Assembly: GCF_016863295.1 (NCBI RefSeq) | Contig: NZ_BOOP01000053.1 | Span: 1 to 61,041 of the forward strand | Length of the DNA stretch: 61,041 nucleotides | Direction: 5' to 3' | Origin: Planotetraspora phitsanulokensis | GTDB lineage: Bacteria > Actinomycetota > Actinomycetes > Streptosporangiales > Streptosporangiaceae | Shown here: positions 7,859-16,782 of the stretch, piece by piece | Position numbering within the stretch: the stretch's first letter is position 1 | How the letters are laid out: each line of letters opens with the position of its first letter | The notes under the pieces: generated by a model | Databases searched by the model: none | What the model saw: only the letters and a program-made list of their open reading frames with translations | Told to the model about the DNA's origin: nothing | Translations under genes and position numbers: made by a program

Positions 7859-8803
7859 TCAGCTGGCCCGGCCCAAGGTCACGGTGCGGGATCCGGGTGC
7901 GAAGTCACCGAAGGACTGTTGCCAGGACTCACCGGGCCAGTAGTACGTCACACGGCCCTCGACGGGCCGGTAGCGGGCGGTGTAGAGCGTTACCGTCCCC
8001 TGCTCGTCGACGGATCGATACAGCGGCGGCTTCAGCATCGCCGCCACGTCCACGCCCGCGGCGCGGATGGCTCGCAGCCGCTCCTGCGTCCGCAAGGTCC
8101 GCTCCTGCTCGTCGGTCACCGGAAGGTGCTGGTGATTGGCGGCGCAGGCGTCCGGTGCCACCGTCGGTGGCATATCCGGTCCCACGAACACCGTCATCGC
8201 CTTCTTGGGATCGACAAGGGTGAGGTTCTGGGGGACGGCGACCGGCAGGGACCGCAGCCTGTCGACCGCCTCATCGACGGTGTCGCACGTCTCCAGCAGG
8301 TAGCGCACGAGGATGAGAATGGCGAAGCCGCGTCCGTAGACGGAACGTCCGCCCCAGGTGAGCGAGACCGCGAGACCGGCGTCGTTCATCCCATCCTGCA
8401 AGCCCCACAGCATGTCCTGCATCCCGATCACGGGGCGCAGGAAGCAGGAGGAGACGATGGTCCCCTCGCACTGATCGGGCTGTAGGTCATAGTTGCGCAG
8501 CAGAGTGCCGTTCCTGCCGATCTGGGTGCAGGCCGGGGAGAACGGCCGCAGTGCCGCGTGGGTGAGGAAGACTTCCGCCTCGGGCCGGTCGAGTTGGCCG
8601 GCCAGGCGGTCCAGAACCGGGACCAGTTCCGGCATGTGCGCACGGAACAGCGCCCGAACACGATCCGCGCCCTCCGGAGTCCTGCCCTCCGCGGTCAGCA
8701 GGCCCTCCATCTCCTGCCACAGGGCCCGGGCGTAGGCGGCCCACCGCCCGTCGCCGCCGTCGCCGACCTCGATCGCCTGGAAGGTCTTGTTCTGTTGCCG
8801 CAT
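7859..8803 (-). CDS. C45-family autoproteolytic acyltransferase/hydrolase
   Basis: A 314-residue member of the peptidase C45 / acyl-CoA:6-aminopenicillanate acyltransferase family, which are Ntn hydrolases cleaving themselves before a catalytic cysteine. The expected nucleophile is Cys92 in SPACTQIGRNGTLLRNYDL, with downstream family features around GGRSVYGRGF. The ATG at 8803 was preferred because GGGGAG precedes it and the upstream frame has low-quality coding sequence. It may act as an amidase or acyltransferase on small amides. No clear operon partner. Confidence 0.85.
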   Translation of the reverse strand: MRQQNKTFQAIEVGDGGDGRWAAYARALWQEMEGLLTAEGRTPEGADRVRALFRAHMPELVPVLDRLAGQLDRPEAEVFLTHAALRPFSPACTQIGRNGTLLRNYDLQPDQCEGTIVSSCFLRPVIGMQDMLWGLQDGMNDAGLAVSLTWGGRSVYGRGFAILILVRYLLETCDTVDEAVDRLRSLPVAVPQNLTLVDPKKAMTVFVGPDMPPTVAPDACAANHQHLPVTDEQERTLRTQERLRAIRAAGVDVAAMLKPPLYRSVDEQGTVTLYTARYRPVEGRVTYYWPGESWQQSFGDFAPGSRTVTLGRAS

Positions 8804-9400
8804 GGCTGCCACTCCCCTGTGAGAATCGGACGAGGGTGAGGGCAACCTAGCTAATTGTGCGGGTAATTCACCAGGTGGCCGCCATCGGCGACGGCCAGGC
8901 GCTGGATCTGATGAAGCCGCGCGAGCGTGGCCGATTCGGCCCTTGAGCAGCAACCAATCGGACAGTGGCGTTAGCGAGGCAGGGCGAGCGGAGTTACCGC
9001 CATTCGATGATCCGATGCGGATGCCGGCGCAGAAGGGCGTGCTCACCTGTTCGCCGTGTTCTTCGGCTGGCTCGAGTGATGGCTACGCTGTCGGCCCGCC
9101 TGGGATCGGTCGGTCGCTGTGGGTGATGTCGATGGAGCGGCGAGCGTGGTGAGTCGATCTAGCGACGGAGATGAGAGGTCGGCGATCGATGCCCGTAGGA
9201 GCCGGGCGATTCCTGGTTCGTGGACGGATCGCCTCTCGCCGTGCGTGCCACTCCCTGATCCGGATGGCCGGCGCCTTCAGGCGCGGATCGTCGCCTCGAC
9301 CGGCGGGCACGTCGCCGACGTCGATCGCTTCACCGTGATCGGAGTGAGGATCACCCGCTGATTTGCGTTAGAGCGCGCTCAAAGTCCTAGCGTCACATCC
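8804..9400. other. Intergenic without a recognisable gene
   Basis: Nearly 600 bp with no convincing coding sequence or strong repeat. The right end carries the promoter region of the SDR gene at 9401. Confidence 0.4.
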
Positions 9401-10261
9401 ATGACGACACAGACATGGATCATCACCGGCGCATCCCGCGGACTCGGGCGCGCACTGGCCGAGGCCGCCCTCGCGGCGGGCGACAACGTCGTGGCCGCGG
9501 TGCGCACCCCCGGCAGTGTCGCCGACCTGGCGGACGCGCACCCCGGCGCCTTCCTGGCCGCCCCCTTCGACGCCCGCGACGTCGCTGCGGCGTCCGCCCT
9601 CGTGCAGGCCGCGATCGACCGGTTCGGCCAGGTCGACGTGCTGGTCAACAACGCGGGACGGGCCGTGGTCGGAGCGGTCGAGGAGGTCGGCGACGAGCAG
9701 TTGCGCGAGCTGATGGACCTGCACCTGTTCGGCCCCGCCGCCCTCGTGCGGGCGGTGCTGCCCGGCATGCGCACCCGCGGCTCCGGCACCATCGTGCAGA
9801 TGAGCAGCCAGGGCGGGCGTATGTCCTTCCCCGGCGTGTCGGCCTACTCGGCGTCGAAGTTCGCCCTGGAAGGCTGGTCGGAGGCGCTGGCCGGAGAGGT
9901 CGCACCGTTCGGTGTCCGGGTGATGATCGTCGAGCCGAGCCGGTTCCGCACCGGGTTCAACGGCGCCGACGTGCTGGAGTTCGCCGAGCCGTCGGAGACC
10001 TACCGCCAGGTGCTCGCCGCCGTGCGCGCCGACATGGCCGGCACCGACGGCCGCCAGGAAGGCGACCCGGTGCGGGCGGCCGAGATCATCGTCTCGCTCG
10101 TGCACGGCGAGGAGGTGCCGCTGCGGCTGCCGCTCGGGCGCGAGGCGGTCGAGCGCATCTCCGGCGTCTACCGGCGCGGCCTGGCCGAGACCGCCCGCTG
10201 GGCCGAGGTCGCCCAGGACGCCGACTTCGCCGACGCGCCCGCCTCGGTCCGGCCCGTCTAG
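9401..10261 (+). CDS. SDR-family oxidoreductase
   Basis: A 286-residue classical SDR with an intact active site: cofactor motif TGASRGLG at 9-16, NNAG at 84-87, the serine in QMSSQGG, and YSASK as the catalytic tyrosine-lysine pair. It resembles the family of NAD(P)-dependent oxidoreductases of unknown substrate that begin with TWIITGASRGLG. It is followed after 10 bp by a MerR regulator on the same strand, suggesting co-transcription. Confidence 0.92.
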   Translation: MTTQTWIITGASRGLGRALAEAALAAGDNVVAAVRTPGSVADLADAHPGAFLAAPFDARDVAAASALVQAAIDRFGQVDVLVNNAGRAVVGAVEEVGDEQLRELMDLHLFGPAALVRAVLPGMRTRGSGTIVQMSSQGGRMSFPGVSAYSASKFALEGWSEALAGEVAPFGVRVMIVEPSRFRTGFNGADVLEFAEPSETYRQVLAAVRADMAGTDGRQEGDPVRAAEIIVSLVHGEEVPLRLPLGREAVERISGVYRRGLAETARWAEVAQDADFADAPASVRPV

Positions 10262-10271
10262 GCTGGCGGTC

Positions 10272-10769
10272 ATGGCCACTGACGACCTGATGACCAAGGT
10301 CCTCGAAGCGCTCGGCGACGCCCAGCCCACGGTGGAGGCGATCCACGACCTCACCGACCTGGCCGAGGTGCCCTCGTCGATGACGATCGCCGAGGTCGCC
10401 GACCGGCTCGCCCTCCCGGCGCATACGCTGCGCTACTACGAGCGGGCCGGGCTGGTCACCGTGGCCAGGGACAGCCAGGGTCACCGGGTCTACGACGCCG
10501 ACGCGGTGCGGCGGCTGGTGTTCCTGACCCGGATGCGGCTATCCGGGATGTCCATGCGCGAGCTGCAGCACTACATCGAGCTGGTCGACGCGGGCGAGCG
10601 CACGGTGCCCGAGCGGATGGCCATGCTGGTCGAGCACCGCGACACGATCGTGCGGCGGCTGCGCGAGCTGACGTTGTCGCTGGCGGCCGTCGACTACAAG
10701 ATCACCACGTACGGCGGGGCAACCGGCTCCGACGTCGAGCGCAGCCCGTCGCGGGAAGCCGCCGCCTAA
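10272..10769 (+). CDS. MerR-family regulator
   Basis: A 165-residue MerR-type regulator. An N-terminal extension of ~35 residues precedes the winged helix (TIAEVADRLALPAHTLRYYE, RAGLV, at ~38-105), followed by a dimerisation coiled coil (LVEHRDTIVRRLRELTLSL). No metal-binding cysteines are present, so it is a redox, drug or aldehyde sensor type rather than a metal sensor. It sits 10 bp after the SDR gene. Confidence 0.9.
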   Translation: MATDDLMTKVLEALGDAQPTVEAIHDLTDLAEVPSSMTIAEVADRLALPAHTLRYYERAGLVTVARDSQGHRVYDADAVRRLVFLTRMRLSGMSMRELQHYIELVDAGERTVPERMAMLVEHRDTIVRRLRELTLSLAAVDYKITTYGGATGSDVERSPSREAAA

Positions 10770-10859
10770 CCGCCCTTACGTGCCCATGTCGGGCAATCGC
10801 CCGACGCGGACCCGGGCAGCCCTCCCATACGCTCGCCACAGCTGATCGGCGCACAGTCG

Positions 10860-11052
10860 GGAGCGGGCCGGCCGTACTCGTTCGTGTGGCTGGACGCGCT
10901 CGCGCAGAAGGTCCGCGAGGGCGGGCGGATCGTCAACGTGCACGCCCTGATCGCCACCGCGGTCAACGCCAACGGCAACCGGGAGATCCTCGGCCTGGAC
11001 ATCACCAGCCGCGAGGACGACGCCGACTGGCTGGGGTTCCTGCGCAGCGTTC
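10860..11052 (+). pseudogene. IS256-family (mutator) transposase fragment
   Basis: About 64 codons of an IS256-type transposase: SFVWLDALAQKVREGGRIVN and NANGNREILGLDI, the segment carrying the first catalytic aspartate. Both ends are missing; the reading is lost near 11052. Confidence 0.8.
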
Positions 11053-11088
11053 GTCCTTGCGCGGTAGCGGAGCACCGCGAACGGTGGA

Positions 11089-11120
11089 CAGGCCGACCGT
11101 TCTCCGGACCGGTCGGCCTG
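11089..11120. terminator. Hairpin terminator candidate
   Basis: CAGGCCGACCG at 11089-11099 pairs with CGGTCGGCCTG at 11110-11120 around a 10-nt loop. It lies between the IS256 fragment and the 3' end of the converging MmyB-type regulator gene. Confidence 0.55.
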
Positions 11121-11181
11121 CTTCGCTTCCCACGGTCCACGGCCGAAGCGTCGCCCTCCGCCGACTGGCCCAACGACGGCA

Positions 11182-12009
11182 TCAGTGACTGTGGCGTCGG
11201 GTCGCGGTCATCGTGGCGAGCAGGGCCAGGGACTGCTCGTCCGGGGAGCCGGGCCGGGCGTGGAGGACGGTGAGCACCTGGCCGTCCTCTACCGGCATCG
11301 CGTGGAAGCGGAGGCTGATCACGCCCAGCTCCGGGTGTCGGAAGCTCTTCGCGCCCGCTGTGGTGGTGTGGACGTCGTGGCGGGCCCACAGTTCCCGGAA
11401 CTCCTGGCTGTGCAGCGACAGTTCGCCGATGAGTTCCGTCAGCTCGGGGTCGTCCCGCTCGGTTCCGATCCGGGCCCGGAAGTTGGCGACCGCGTCCGAC
11501 GCCGCCGCGTTCCAGTCCACATGTGTCTCCCGTGTCCCGGGGTCCAGGAACACCGCACGCAGCAGGTTCGTCCCGGGCACGTAGCAGGGGGCCAGCTCGC
11601 ACGCCAGGGCGTTCGATCCGACGACGTTCATCCGGCGGCTGGTCACCGTGGCCGGTGTCGTCGTCCAGGCGTCCAGCAGTTCCTGCACGGTGTCCGACAC
11701 CCGTTCCCGGGTGCGCGTGGCGGTCGGTGCCGGGCGGGCCAGGGCGTACAGGTGCTTCGTCAGCTCCTCGTCCAGCCGCAGCGCCCGGGCCAGCGACTCC
11801 AGGACGCTCTCCGAGGGGCGGTGGCCGCGTCCTTGCTCCAGGCGCACGTAGTAGTCCGCGCTCACTCCGGCCAGGAGGGCCAGTTCCTCGCGCCGCAGCC
11901 CTGCCACGCGGCGGCGGGCGTCGCTGCCGGCGTCGTCGAGGCCCACGTCTGCGGGACGGACCTGGGCGCGGCGAGCCCGGAGGAATTCGGCGAAAGCGGC
12001 GTTGTCCAT
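11182..12009 (-). CDS. XRE-family regulator with MmyB-like ligand-binding domain
   Basis: A 275-residue homologue of the regulator at 663. Residues ~10-75 hold the helix-turn-helix (VAGLRREELALLAGVSADYY, VRLEQGR) and ~105-265 the MmyB-like domain (WNAAASDAVANFRARIG). It starts at ATG 12009 and is divergent from the zinc alcohol dehydrogenase at 12137, its probable target. This regulator/dehydrogenase arrangement is frequent in actinomycetes. Confidence 0.92.
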   Translation of the reverse strand: MDNAAFAEFLRARRAQVRPADVGLDDAGSDARRRVAGLRREELALLAGVSADYYVRLEQGRGHRPSESVLESLARALRLDEELTKHLYALARPAPTATRTRERVSDTVQELLDAWTTTPATVTSRRMNVVGSNALACELAPCYVPGTNLLRAVFLDPGTRETHVDWNAAASDAVANFRARIGTERDDPELTELIGELSLHSQEFRELWARHDVHTTTAGAKSFRHPELGVISLRFHAMPVEDGQVLTVLHARPGSPDEQSLALLATMTATRRHSH

Positions 12010-12136
12010 GGCTTCAGGCTACGTTTGGCCGTCCTGTACGAGGGTGGCCCTGCGATTCCCAGTCATCGGCCACCGATGGTGGGGCGCCGAGGTCCGGCGA
12101 CAGCATGGGGGCGTTGTGAACGAGAGGAGATCCACC

Positions 12137-13183
12137 ATGCGAACGGTCAACGGCTGGGCCGCCCAGGCACCCGGGTCGGCGTTGGCACCCTGGCGCTTCG
12201 AGCGCCGTGAGCTGCGACCCACCGACGTCGCGCTGCGGGTGACACACGTGGGGGTGTGCTTCACCGACCTGGAGCACGTGCGGCCCGAACCGGGCCACGA
12301 GCGGCCGGACATCTTTCCGCTGGTGCCGGGCCACGAGATCGCGGGTGAGGTGGTGGCCGTCGGCACTGCGGTCACCGGCTTCCGGGTCGGTGATCCGGTC
12401 TGTGTGGGGAACATCGTCGATTCGTGCGGGGTGTGCGAGGCCTGCCGCAACGGTGATCAGGAGTTCTGCGCGGAGTTCCCGACCCTGACCTACGGGGGGC
12501 GCGACCGGCGCGACGGGTCCCTGACCCAGGGCGGGTTCAGCGACGAGTACGTTGCCGACCAGGCGTTCGTGTACCGGCGTCCCGAGGGGCTCGACCCGGC
12601 CGGAACCGCGCCGCTGATGTGCGCGGGGATCACCACCTGGGTGCCGCTCAGGCGGTGGGAGGTCGGCCCGGGGCAGACGGTCGGCATCATCGGCCTCGGC
12701 GGGCTCGGGCACGTCGCGGTGAAGCTGGCCAAGGCGCTCGGCGCCGAGGTCGTGGGCTTCACCACCTCACCCGACAAGGCGAAGGACATGCTGGAACTCG
12801 GTGCCCACGACGTGGTGGTGTCGACCGATGCCGAGGCCATGGCCGGACAGCGCGGGCGGTTCGACTTCATCCTCGACACTGTGCCCCGCGTGCACGATCT
12901 CTCGCCCTACCTGACGGCACTCCGCTACGACCGGACCCTGTGCACGCTCGGCATCGTGCCGGAGCTGTCCTTCACACCTCAGACCCTGCGGTTCGGACGC
13001 AAGCGGCTGGCGGGCGCGGGCAGCGGCGGCATCACCGACACCCGGGAGATGCTCGACTTCTGCGCCGCCCACGACGTGACCGCGACCGTCGAGGTACTGC
13101 CCGTCGCCGAGGTCAACACAGCACTGGACCGGCTGGCCGCGGGCGACGTCAAGTACCGGTTCGTCCTCGACCTCACGTCCTGA
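12137..13183 (+). CDS. Zinc-dependent NAD(P) alcohol dehydrogenase
   Basis: A 348-residue medium-chain dehydrogenase of the YahK/cinnamyl-alcohol type. Catalytic zinc ligands are in HVGVCFTDLEHV and VPGHEIAGEVV; the structural zinc cysteines are in DSCGVCEACRNGDQEFC; the Rossmann motif is GLGGLGHVAVKLAK. It reduces aldehydes or oxidises alcohols with NAD(P)H. ATG 12137 is preceded by GAGAGGAG. It is controlled most likely by the divergent MmyB-type regulator. Confidence 0.92.
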   Translation: MRTVNGWAAQAPGSALAPWRFERRELRPTDVALRVTHVGVCFTDLEHVRPEPGHERPDIFPLVPGHEIAGEVVAVGTAVTGFRVGDPVCVGNIVDSCGVCEACRNGDQEFCAEFPTLTYGGRDRRDGSLTQGGFSDEYVADQAFVYRRPEGLDPAGTAPLMCAGITTWVPLRRWEVGPGQTVGIIGLGGLGHVAVKLAKALGAEVVGFTTSPDKAKDMLELGAHDVVVSTDAEAMAGQRGRFDFILDTVPRVHDLSPYLTALRYDRTLCTLGIVPELSFTPQTLRFGRKRLAGAGSGGITDTREMLDFCAAHDVTATVEVLPVAEVNTALDRLAAGDVKYRFVLDLTS

Positions 13184-13204
13184 CGAAAGGCCTGTCCATT
13201 TGAC

Positions 13205-13380
13205 GGCTCGCCCGGAGGGGCTGCAAGACACACGAGCTTCGGTGCCCTAGCAGGGCTACCACTACAAACGCAGAGTTTTGTCAGTGTTCGCGCAGGGTTT
13301 TGACAGCACGGGCGCATAGTTATGTCAGTAACTGCGCAGAGTTATGTCAGTGGCTCTGAGAGGAAGATGCTCGTGCTGAC
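13205..13380. mobile_element. Miniature element copy 2, left part only
   Basis: Four direct copies of the CGCAGAGTTNTGTCAGT motif start at 13269, 13291, 13313 and 13335, again spaced by exactly 22 bp. The similarity to copy 1 ends abruptly at GTGCTGAC (13380). Upstream, 13205-13268 shares GGCTCGCCCGGAGG and following bases with copy 3. The right end is missing, and a truncated SnoaL-like gene begins immediately at the break. Confidence 0.6.
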
Positions 13381-13515
13381 GGGGCGTCCCTCGGGTGCGA
13401 GCGGAGCCTCGTGGATCGCGTCGCCCGTGTACATCGAGACGAAGGCGGCCGTGGCTTCGCGCCGTAGCGCGTCCAGCGCTTTCGTGAACCAGTCGGGAAC
13501 GGGTGTGGTGGTCAT
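13381..13515 (-). pseudogene. SnoaL-like protein, N-terminal fragment
   Basis: From an ATG at 13515 about 45 codons read as the start of an NTF2/SnoaL-like protein (FTKALDALRREATAAFVSMY, then GDAIHEAPLAPEGRP). The gene is cut at 13380 by the repeat element. Its ATG overlaps the stop of the hydrolase fragment (ATGA), indicating a former operon. Confidence 0.6.
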
Positions 13516-13655
13516 TTGCTCTCCAGGCGGCCGATGGCGTCGAGGCGTGCGAACGCGGACGTCGCCGTCGGCCAGGCCGAGGTGTCGGACGTGAGGGTGT
13601 CGCGCAGGAACGCCCAGCTCATTCGTTGGATCACGGCCACGCGTACCGGGTCCCC
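13512..13655 (-). pseudogene. Alpha/beta hydrolase, C-terminal fragment
   Basis: The last ~45 residues of a dienelactone-hydrolase or chlorophyllase-like protein are recognisable (VIQRMSWAFLRDTL, ending LDAIGRLESK). The rest of the gene is lost at about 13655, where the TetR fragment on the other strand begins. Identification is by terminal motif only. Confidence 0.45.
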
Positions 13656-14102
13656 AGGCGGGCCGATCTGGTACTCGCGGTGCTGCAGCACGATGTCGAC
13701 GAGTGCTTCGAAACGGCCCGGGAGCTCGCCGCGGCGCACCCGCCGATGTGTGCCCTCACCTTGTGGCTCGACCGCTACTGCGCGTTCGTCCTCACCAAAC
13801 ACGGTCTCGCAGCGGCGCTGCACTCCGGCGAGGCGACCTTCGCCGGACTCGGTGCGCAACTGCTGGAGCGGCTGGAGCCGGCACTTGACGAGTTGGTGCA
13901 GGCCGCCCGAGCCGCCGGGGAAATGGGGGACGGGGCGAGCGCGATGGATCTCCTCCGCGCGGTCGCACACCTGTGCACGCCCGGCCCGTCCCATATCGAC
14001 TACACCCGCCGCATGATCACGCTCCTGCTCGCCGGACTGCGGCAGGGCTCGGCGGCGCAACGTGCCGATCCGGCTGCTTGGGCCACCGACGAAACTCGCT
14101 GA
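13656..14102 (+). pseudogene. TetR-family regulator, C-terminal fragment
   Basis: About 148 codons of a TetR ligand-binding domain (LVLAVLQHDVDECFETAREL, then LLRAVAHLCTPG and MITLLLAGLR) without the DNA-binding N-terminus. Upstream of ~13656 the sequence is a piece of an unrelated hydrolase gene on the opposite strand. It cannot bind DNA as a normal TetR protein. Confidence 0.65.
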
Positions 14103-14259
14103 GCAGCCGCGAGGCAGGGCGCCGGGTTGTCGATTCCGCGCTAATCAAGATCATCTTCCATCCTTGCAAGCGCTCAAACAGGCCGGCTCTGCGTGGAGGA
14201 TCCCCGGGCGAGGCCACCGGGGACGGCCTGTCGGCTGACGGCACCGAGAGCCGTCGTCC

Positions 14260-14800
14260 TTGGCGCAGCGTTCGCCAAATTGCTGAAGTACTTCGGGTTC
14301 GCGGAGCATCACCTGGCTGAATGCGGTGAACGACCAGGTCGCGGGCATCGGGCAGATGTCGTGACCGGCACCCCGCGCGACTCCCTGCAGATCCTGGACG
14401 CCCTGCTGAACCTCGGCGGCGGGGTGAAGCCGGAGATGGTGGCCACCGACAGTCCCGCCACAAGCTCGCCCGCGACATCTGCCACGGTAAGAAGGGCACC
14501 ATCCACCAGGCATACCGGGACGGCATGGAGGACCAGCTCGGATCGCTCGGCCTGGTGCTGAACGCCGTGGTGCTGTGGACGACGCGGTACATCGACGCCG
14601 CCGTCGCCCGGCTCCGCGCGCAAGGCCACGAGATCAAGGACGAGGACGTCGCCCGGCTGTCCCCGCTCAAGCACTGTAACCTCAACGTCCTGGGCCGCTA
14701 CAGCTTCACGGCCTCCCAGTCCGTCGAGGGCCTGCGCCCGCTGCGCGACCCGGACGGCGTCGACCTCGACGATGACGACGACGAGAAGTTGGGGGCCGCG
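14260..14800 (+). pseudogene. Tn3-family transposase remnant
   Basis: Pieces of the DDE_Tnp_Tn3 domain in different frames: LLNLGGGVKPEMVATD near 14400-14450, ICHGKKGTIHQAYRDGMEDQ from ~14475, and the end LGLVLNAVVLWTTRYIDAAV, LSPLKHCNLNVLGRYSF. A large internal segment is deleted near 14455. No resolvase or 38-bp-type inverted repeats were noticed nearby. Confidence 0.8.
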
Positions 14801-14806
14801 GCCCCC

Positions 14807-15766
14807 TCACGTGATCTGGATGATGTGCTTGCCGCGGACGCCACCGGCTTCCAGGGCCCGGTGGGCGTCGGCTATCCGGTCGAGAGGGTGGACGGTGTCC
14901 ACGACGGGGACGATGTCGCCGTGCTCCGCGTAACGGGTGATCTCGGTCAGCAGCTCGGTTTCGGGGTTGCCGCTGAAGACGCGTATGCGTCTGCTCCCGT
15001 GGACGGTCGAGGCGAGGATGGTGGCGAGGCTGGGGAGAAGCCTGTTGAAGTCGGGGGTGACGGCGACCATGCGCCCGCCGGGTGCCAGCAGGCGGCGGAA
15101 GCGGGACTGCTGCGTGCCGGCGGTGTCGACGATGACGTCGAAACGGCCCAGCTCGGAGAGGCGAGTCGTACGGTAGTCGAGTGCTTCGTCGGTGCCCAGG
15201 CCTCGGACGAAGTCGAGGTTTTTCGCGCCCGCGAGAGCGACGACGTGGGCACCGAAGAGCTTGCCAATCTGCACCGCGACGCTGCCCACGCCTCCGCTGC
15301 CCCCGCGCACTAGGAGTCGCTCACCGGGTTTGATGACGGCCTTCTCGCGCAGGGCGGTCACCGCCGTGGCCCCGCCGGCGAGCAGTGAGATGGCCTGCAC
15401 CGGGGTGAGGTTCTCCGGAGCGGGGGCGATCTGGCGGGGGCGTACGGCGACGTACTCGGCCATGCTGCCCGTCTTGCGCCCCAGCAGCCCCCACACCCGG
15501 TCCCCTTCACGTACTCCGGTGACCGACGAACCGACTTCGGCGACCTCCCCGGCGAAGTCGATTCCGCTCGTCTTGGGGAAAGTATGGCCGGTTACCAGAC
15601 GCATTTTCCCGGCCCGATCGAGCAGCTCGCCACCGTTGACGCTGGCGACGTGCACCCGCACCAGCACCTCGTCGGGCGTGGGGGTAGGCGTCGGCCGCTC
15701 GCCCACGTAGAGGACCTCCGGGGGGCCGTATCGGTCGAAGAGGGCTGCGCGCATGTCGCTCATCAT
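14807..15766 (-). CDS. NADP-dependent quinone oxidoreductase-like protein
   Basis: A 319-residue zinc-free medium-chain dehydrogenase. It has the GroES-like fold (DEVLVRVHVASVNGGELLDR), the nucleotide motif VRGGSGGVGSVAVQIGK and a C-terminus ending AGGVRGKHIIQI, as in NADPH:quinone reductases. It reduces quinones or enones with NADPH. It is divergent from the TetR gene at 15879 across an inverted repeat. The neighbouring Tn3 remnant ends just beyond its 3' end. Confidence 0.9.
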   Translation of the reverse strand: MMSDMRAALFDRYGPPEVLYVGERPTPTPTPDEVLVRVHVASVNGGELLDRAGKMRLVTGHTFPKTSGIDFAGEVAEVGSSVTGVREGDRVWGLLGRKTGSMAEYVAVRPRQIAPAPENLTPVQAISLLAGGATAVTALREKAVIKPGERLLVRGGSGGVGSVAVQIGKLFGAHVVALAGAKNLDFVRGLGTDEALDYRTTRLSELGRFDVIVDTAGTQQSRFRRLLAPGGRMVAVTPDFNRLLPSLATILASTVHGSRRIRVFSGNPETELLTEITRYAEHGDIVPVVDTVHPLDRIADAHRALEAGGVRGKHIIQIT

Positions 15767-15827
15767 CTCGTCCTGTGTCGCGTTTCGGAGCTGCGGAGGC
15801 GCTGTGTGCGCCCGCTGGTACGCTCAC

Positions 15828-15863
15828 GCTAAACCGGTAAGTGGATGACATCGTCCGTTTAGC
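15828..15863. promoter_or_regulatory. Candidate TetR operator
   Basis: GCTAAACCGG (15828-15837) and CCGTTTAGC (15855-15863) are nearly perfect inverted arms in the promoter region shared by the quinone oxidoreductase and TetR genes. Confidence 0.5.
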
Positions 15864-15878
15864 TTGAAGTGAGAGACA

Positions 15879-16565
15879 TTGCCTGCTCAGCCATCTCACA
15901 AGCCGTCCGGGCACGTCGGCGATGTGCCCGGCGATGCAGACCCGGCGGGCCTGCGCGCCGATGCCCGGCGTAACCGGGAACGCATCCTTGAAGCTGCGCG
16001 CGAGGTGTTCGCGGCCCAGGGCATTGACGCCCCTATAAGCGCCGTCGCCCGCCGCGCCGGCGTCGGCGTGGCCACCCTCTACCGCCGCTTCCCCACCCGC
16101 ACTGCGCTTGCCACCGCTGCCTTTGCCGAGCAACTCGCCCTGTGCGCGGCAGCCTTCGACGAGGCCCTTACGGACCCTGATCCCGGGCACGGCCTGTACG
16201 CACTCCTGGAGAAGGTGTGCACCACACAGGTGACCGACCGCGGCTTCGCCCCCGTATTCCTGGATCAGTTCCCCGATGCCCTTGATCGCGATCACGAACG
16301 CGACTGCGCCGAAGAGGGTCTGGCGCGGCTGGTCCAGCGTGCCCGCGAGACCGGACAGCTGCGCGACGACTTCGACCCCGCCGATATCACCCTCCTACTC
16401 CTGGCCAACAGCGGCCTCGCCGGACAACCGCGAGAAACCGCCCTCGCTGCCTCCCGGCGCCTGCTCGCCTATCTCTTCCAGGCTTTCCAGGCACAGCGCC
16501 CTGGCTCTCTCCCACCTCCCGCGATGGAACTGCGCGAAATCCGCCAGCCACCGGGCCGCCCGTGA
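15879..16565 (+). CDS. TetR-family regulator
   Basis: A 228-residue TetR-type repressor. A ~25-residue leader precedes the helix-turn-helix (ISAVARRAGVGVATLYRRFP, TRTAL). The open frame begins with TTG at 15879, 15 bp after the inverted repeat, so a later start is possible. It likely represses the divergent quinone oxidoreductase and itself. Confidence 0.88.
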   Translation: MPAQPSHKPSGHVGDVPGDADPAGLRADARRNRERILEAAREVFAAQGIDAPISAVARRAGVGVATLYRRFPTRTALATAAFAEQLALCAAAFDEALTDPDPGHGLYALLEKVCTTQVTDRGFAPVFLDQFPDALDRDHERDCAEEGLARLVQRARETGQLRDDFDPADITLLLLANSGLAGQPRETALAASRRLLAYLFQAFQAQRPGSLPPPAMELREIRQPPGRP

Positions 16566-16782
16566 GCCCGATCACGCACCGTGCCAACGGTGAGCATTCC
16601 TCGCACTTGCACAGGGGCCTCTAACAAATGACCAGTTGCGAGAGTTCTGCGAACGCCCCGGAGCCGATCACGTTTCCCCCAACTCGACCTGACCCAGGTC
16701 TGCAAGCGGAGGTCATAGCTCGCTACCACAACGCGCGAAATCATGACCAGTGACACCGGCTACTGCTATCTAGGCGAACGAG

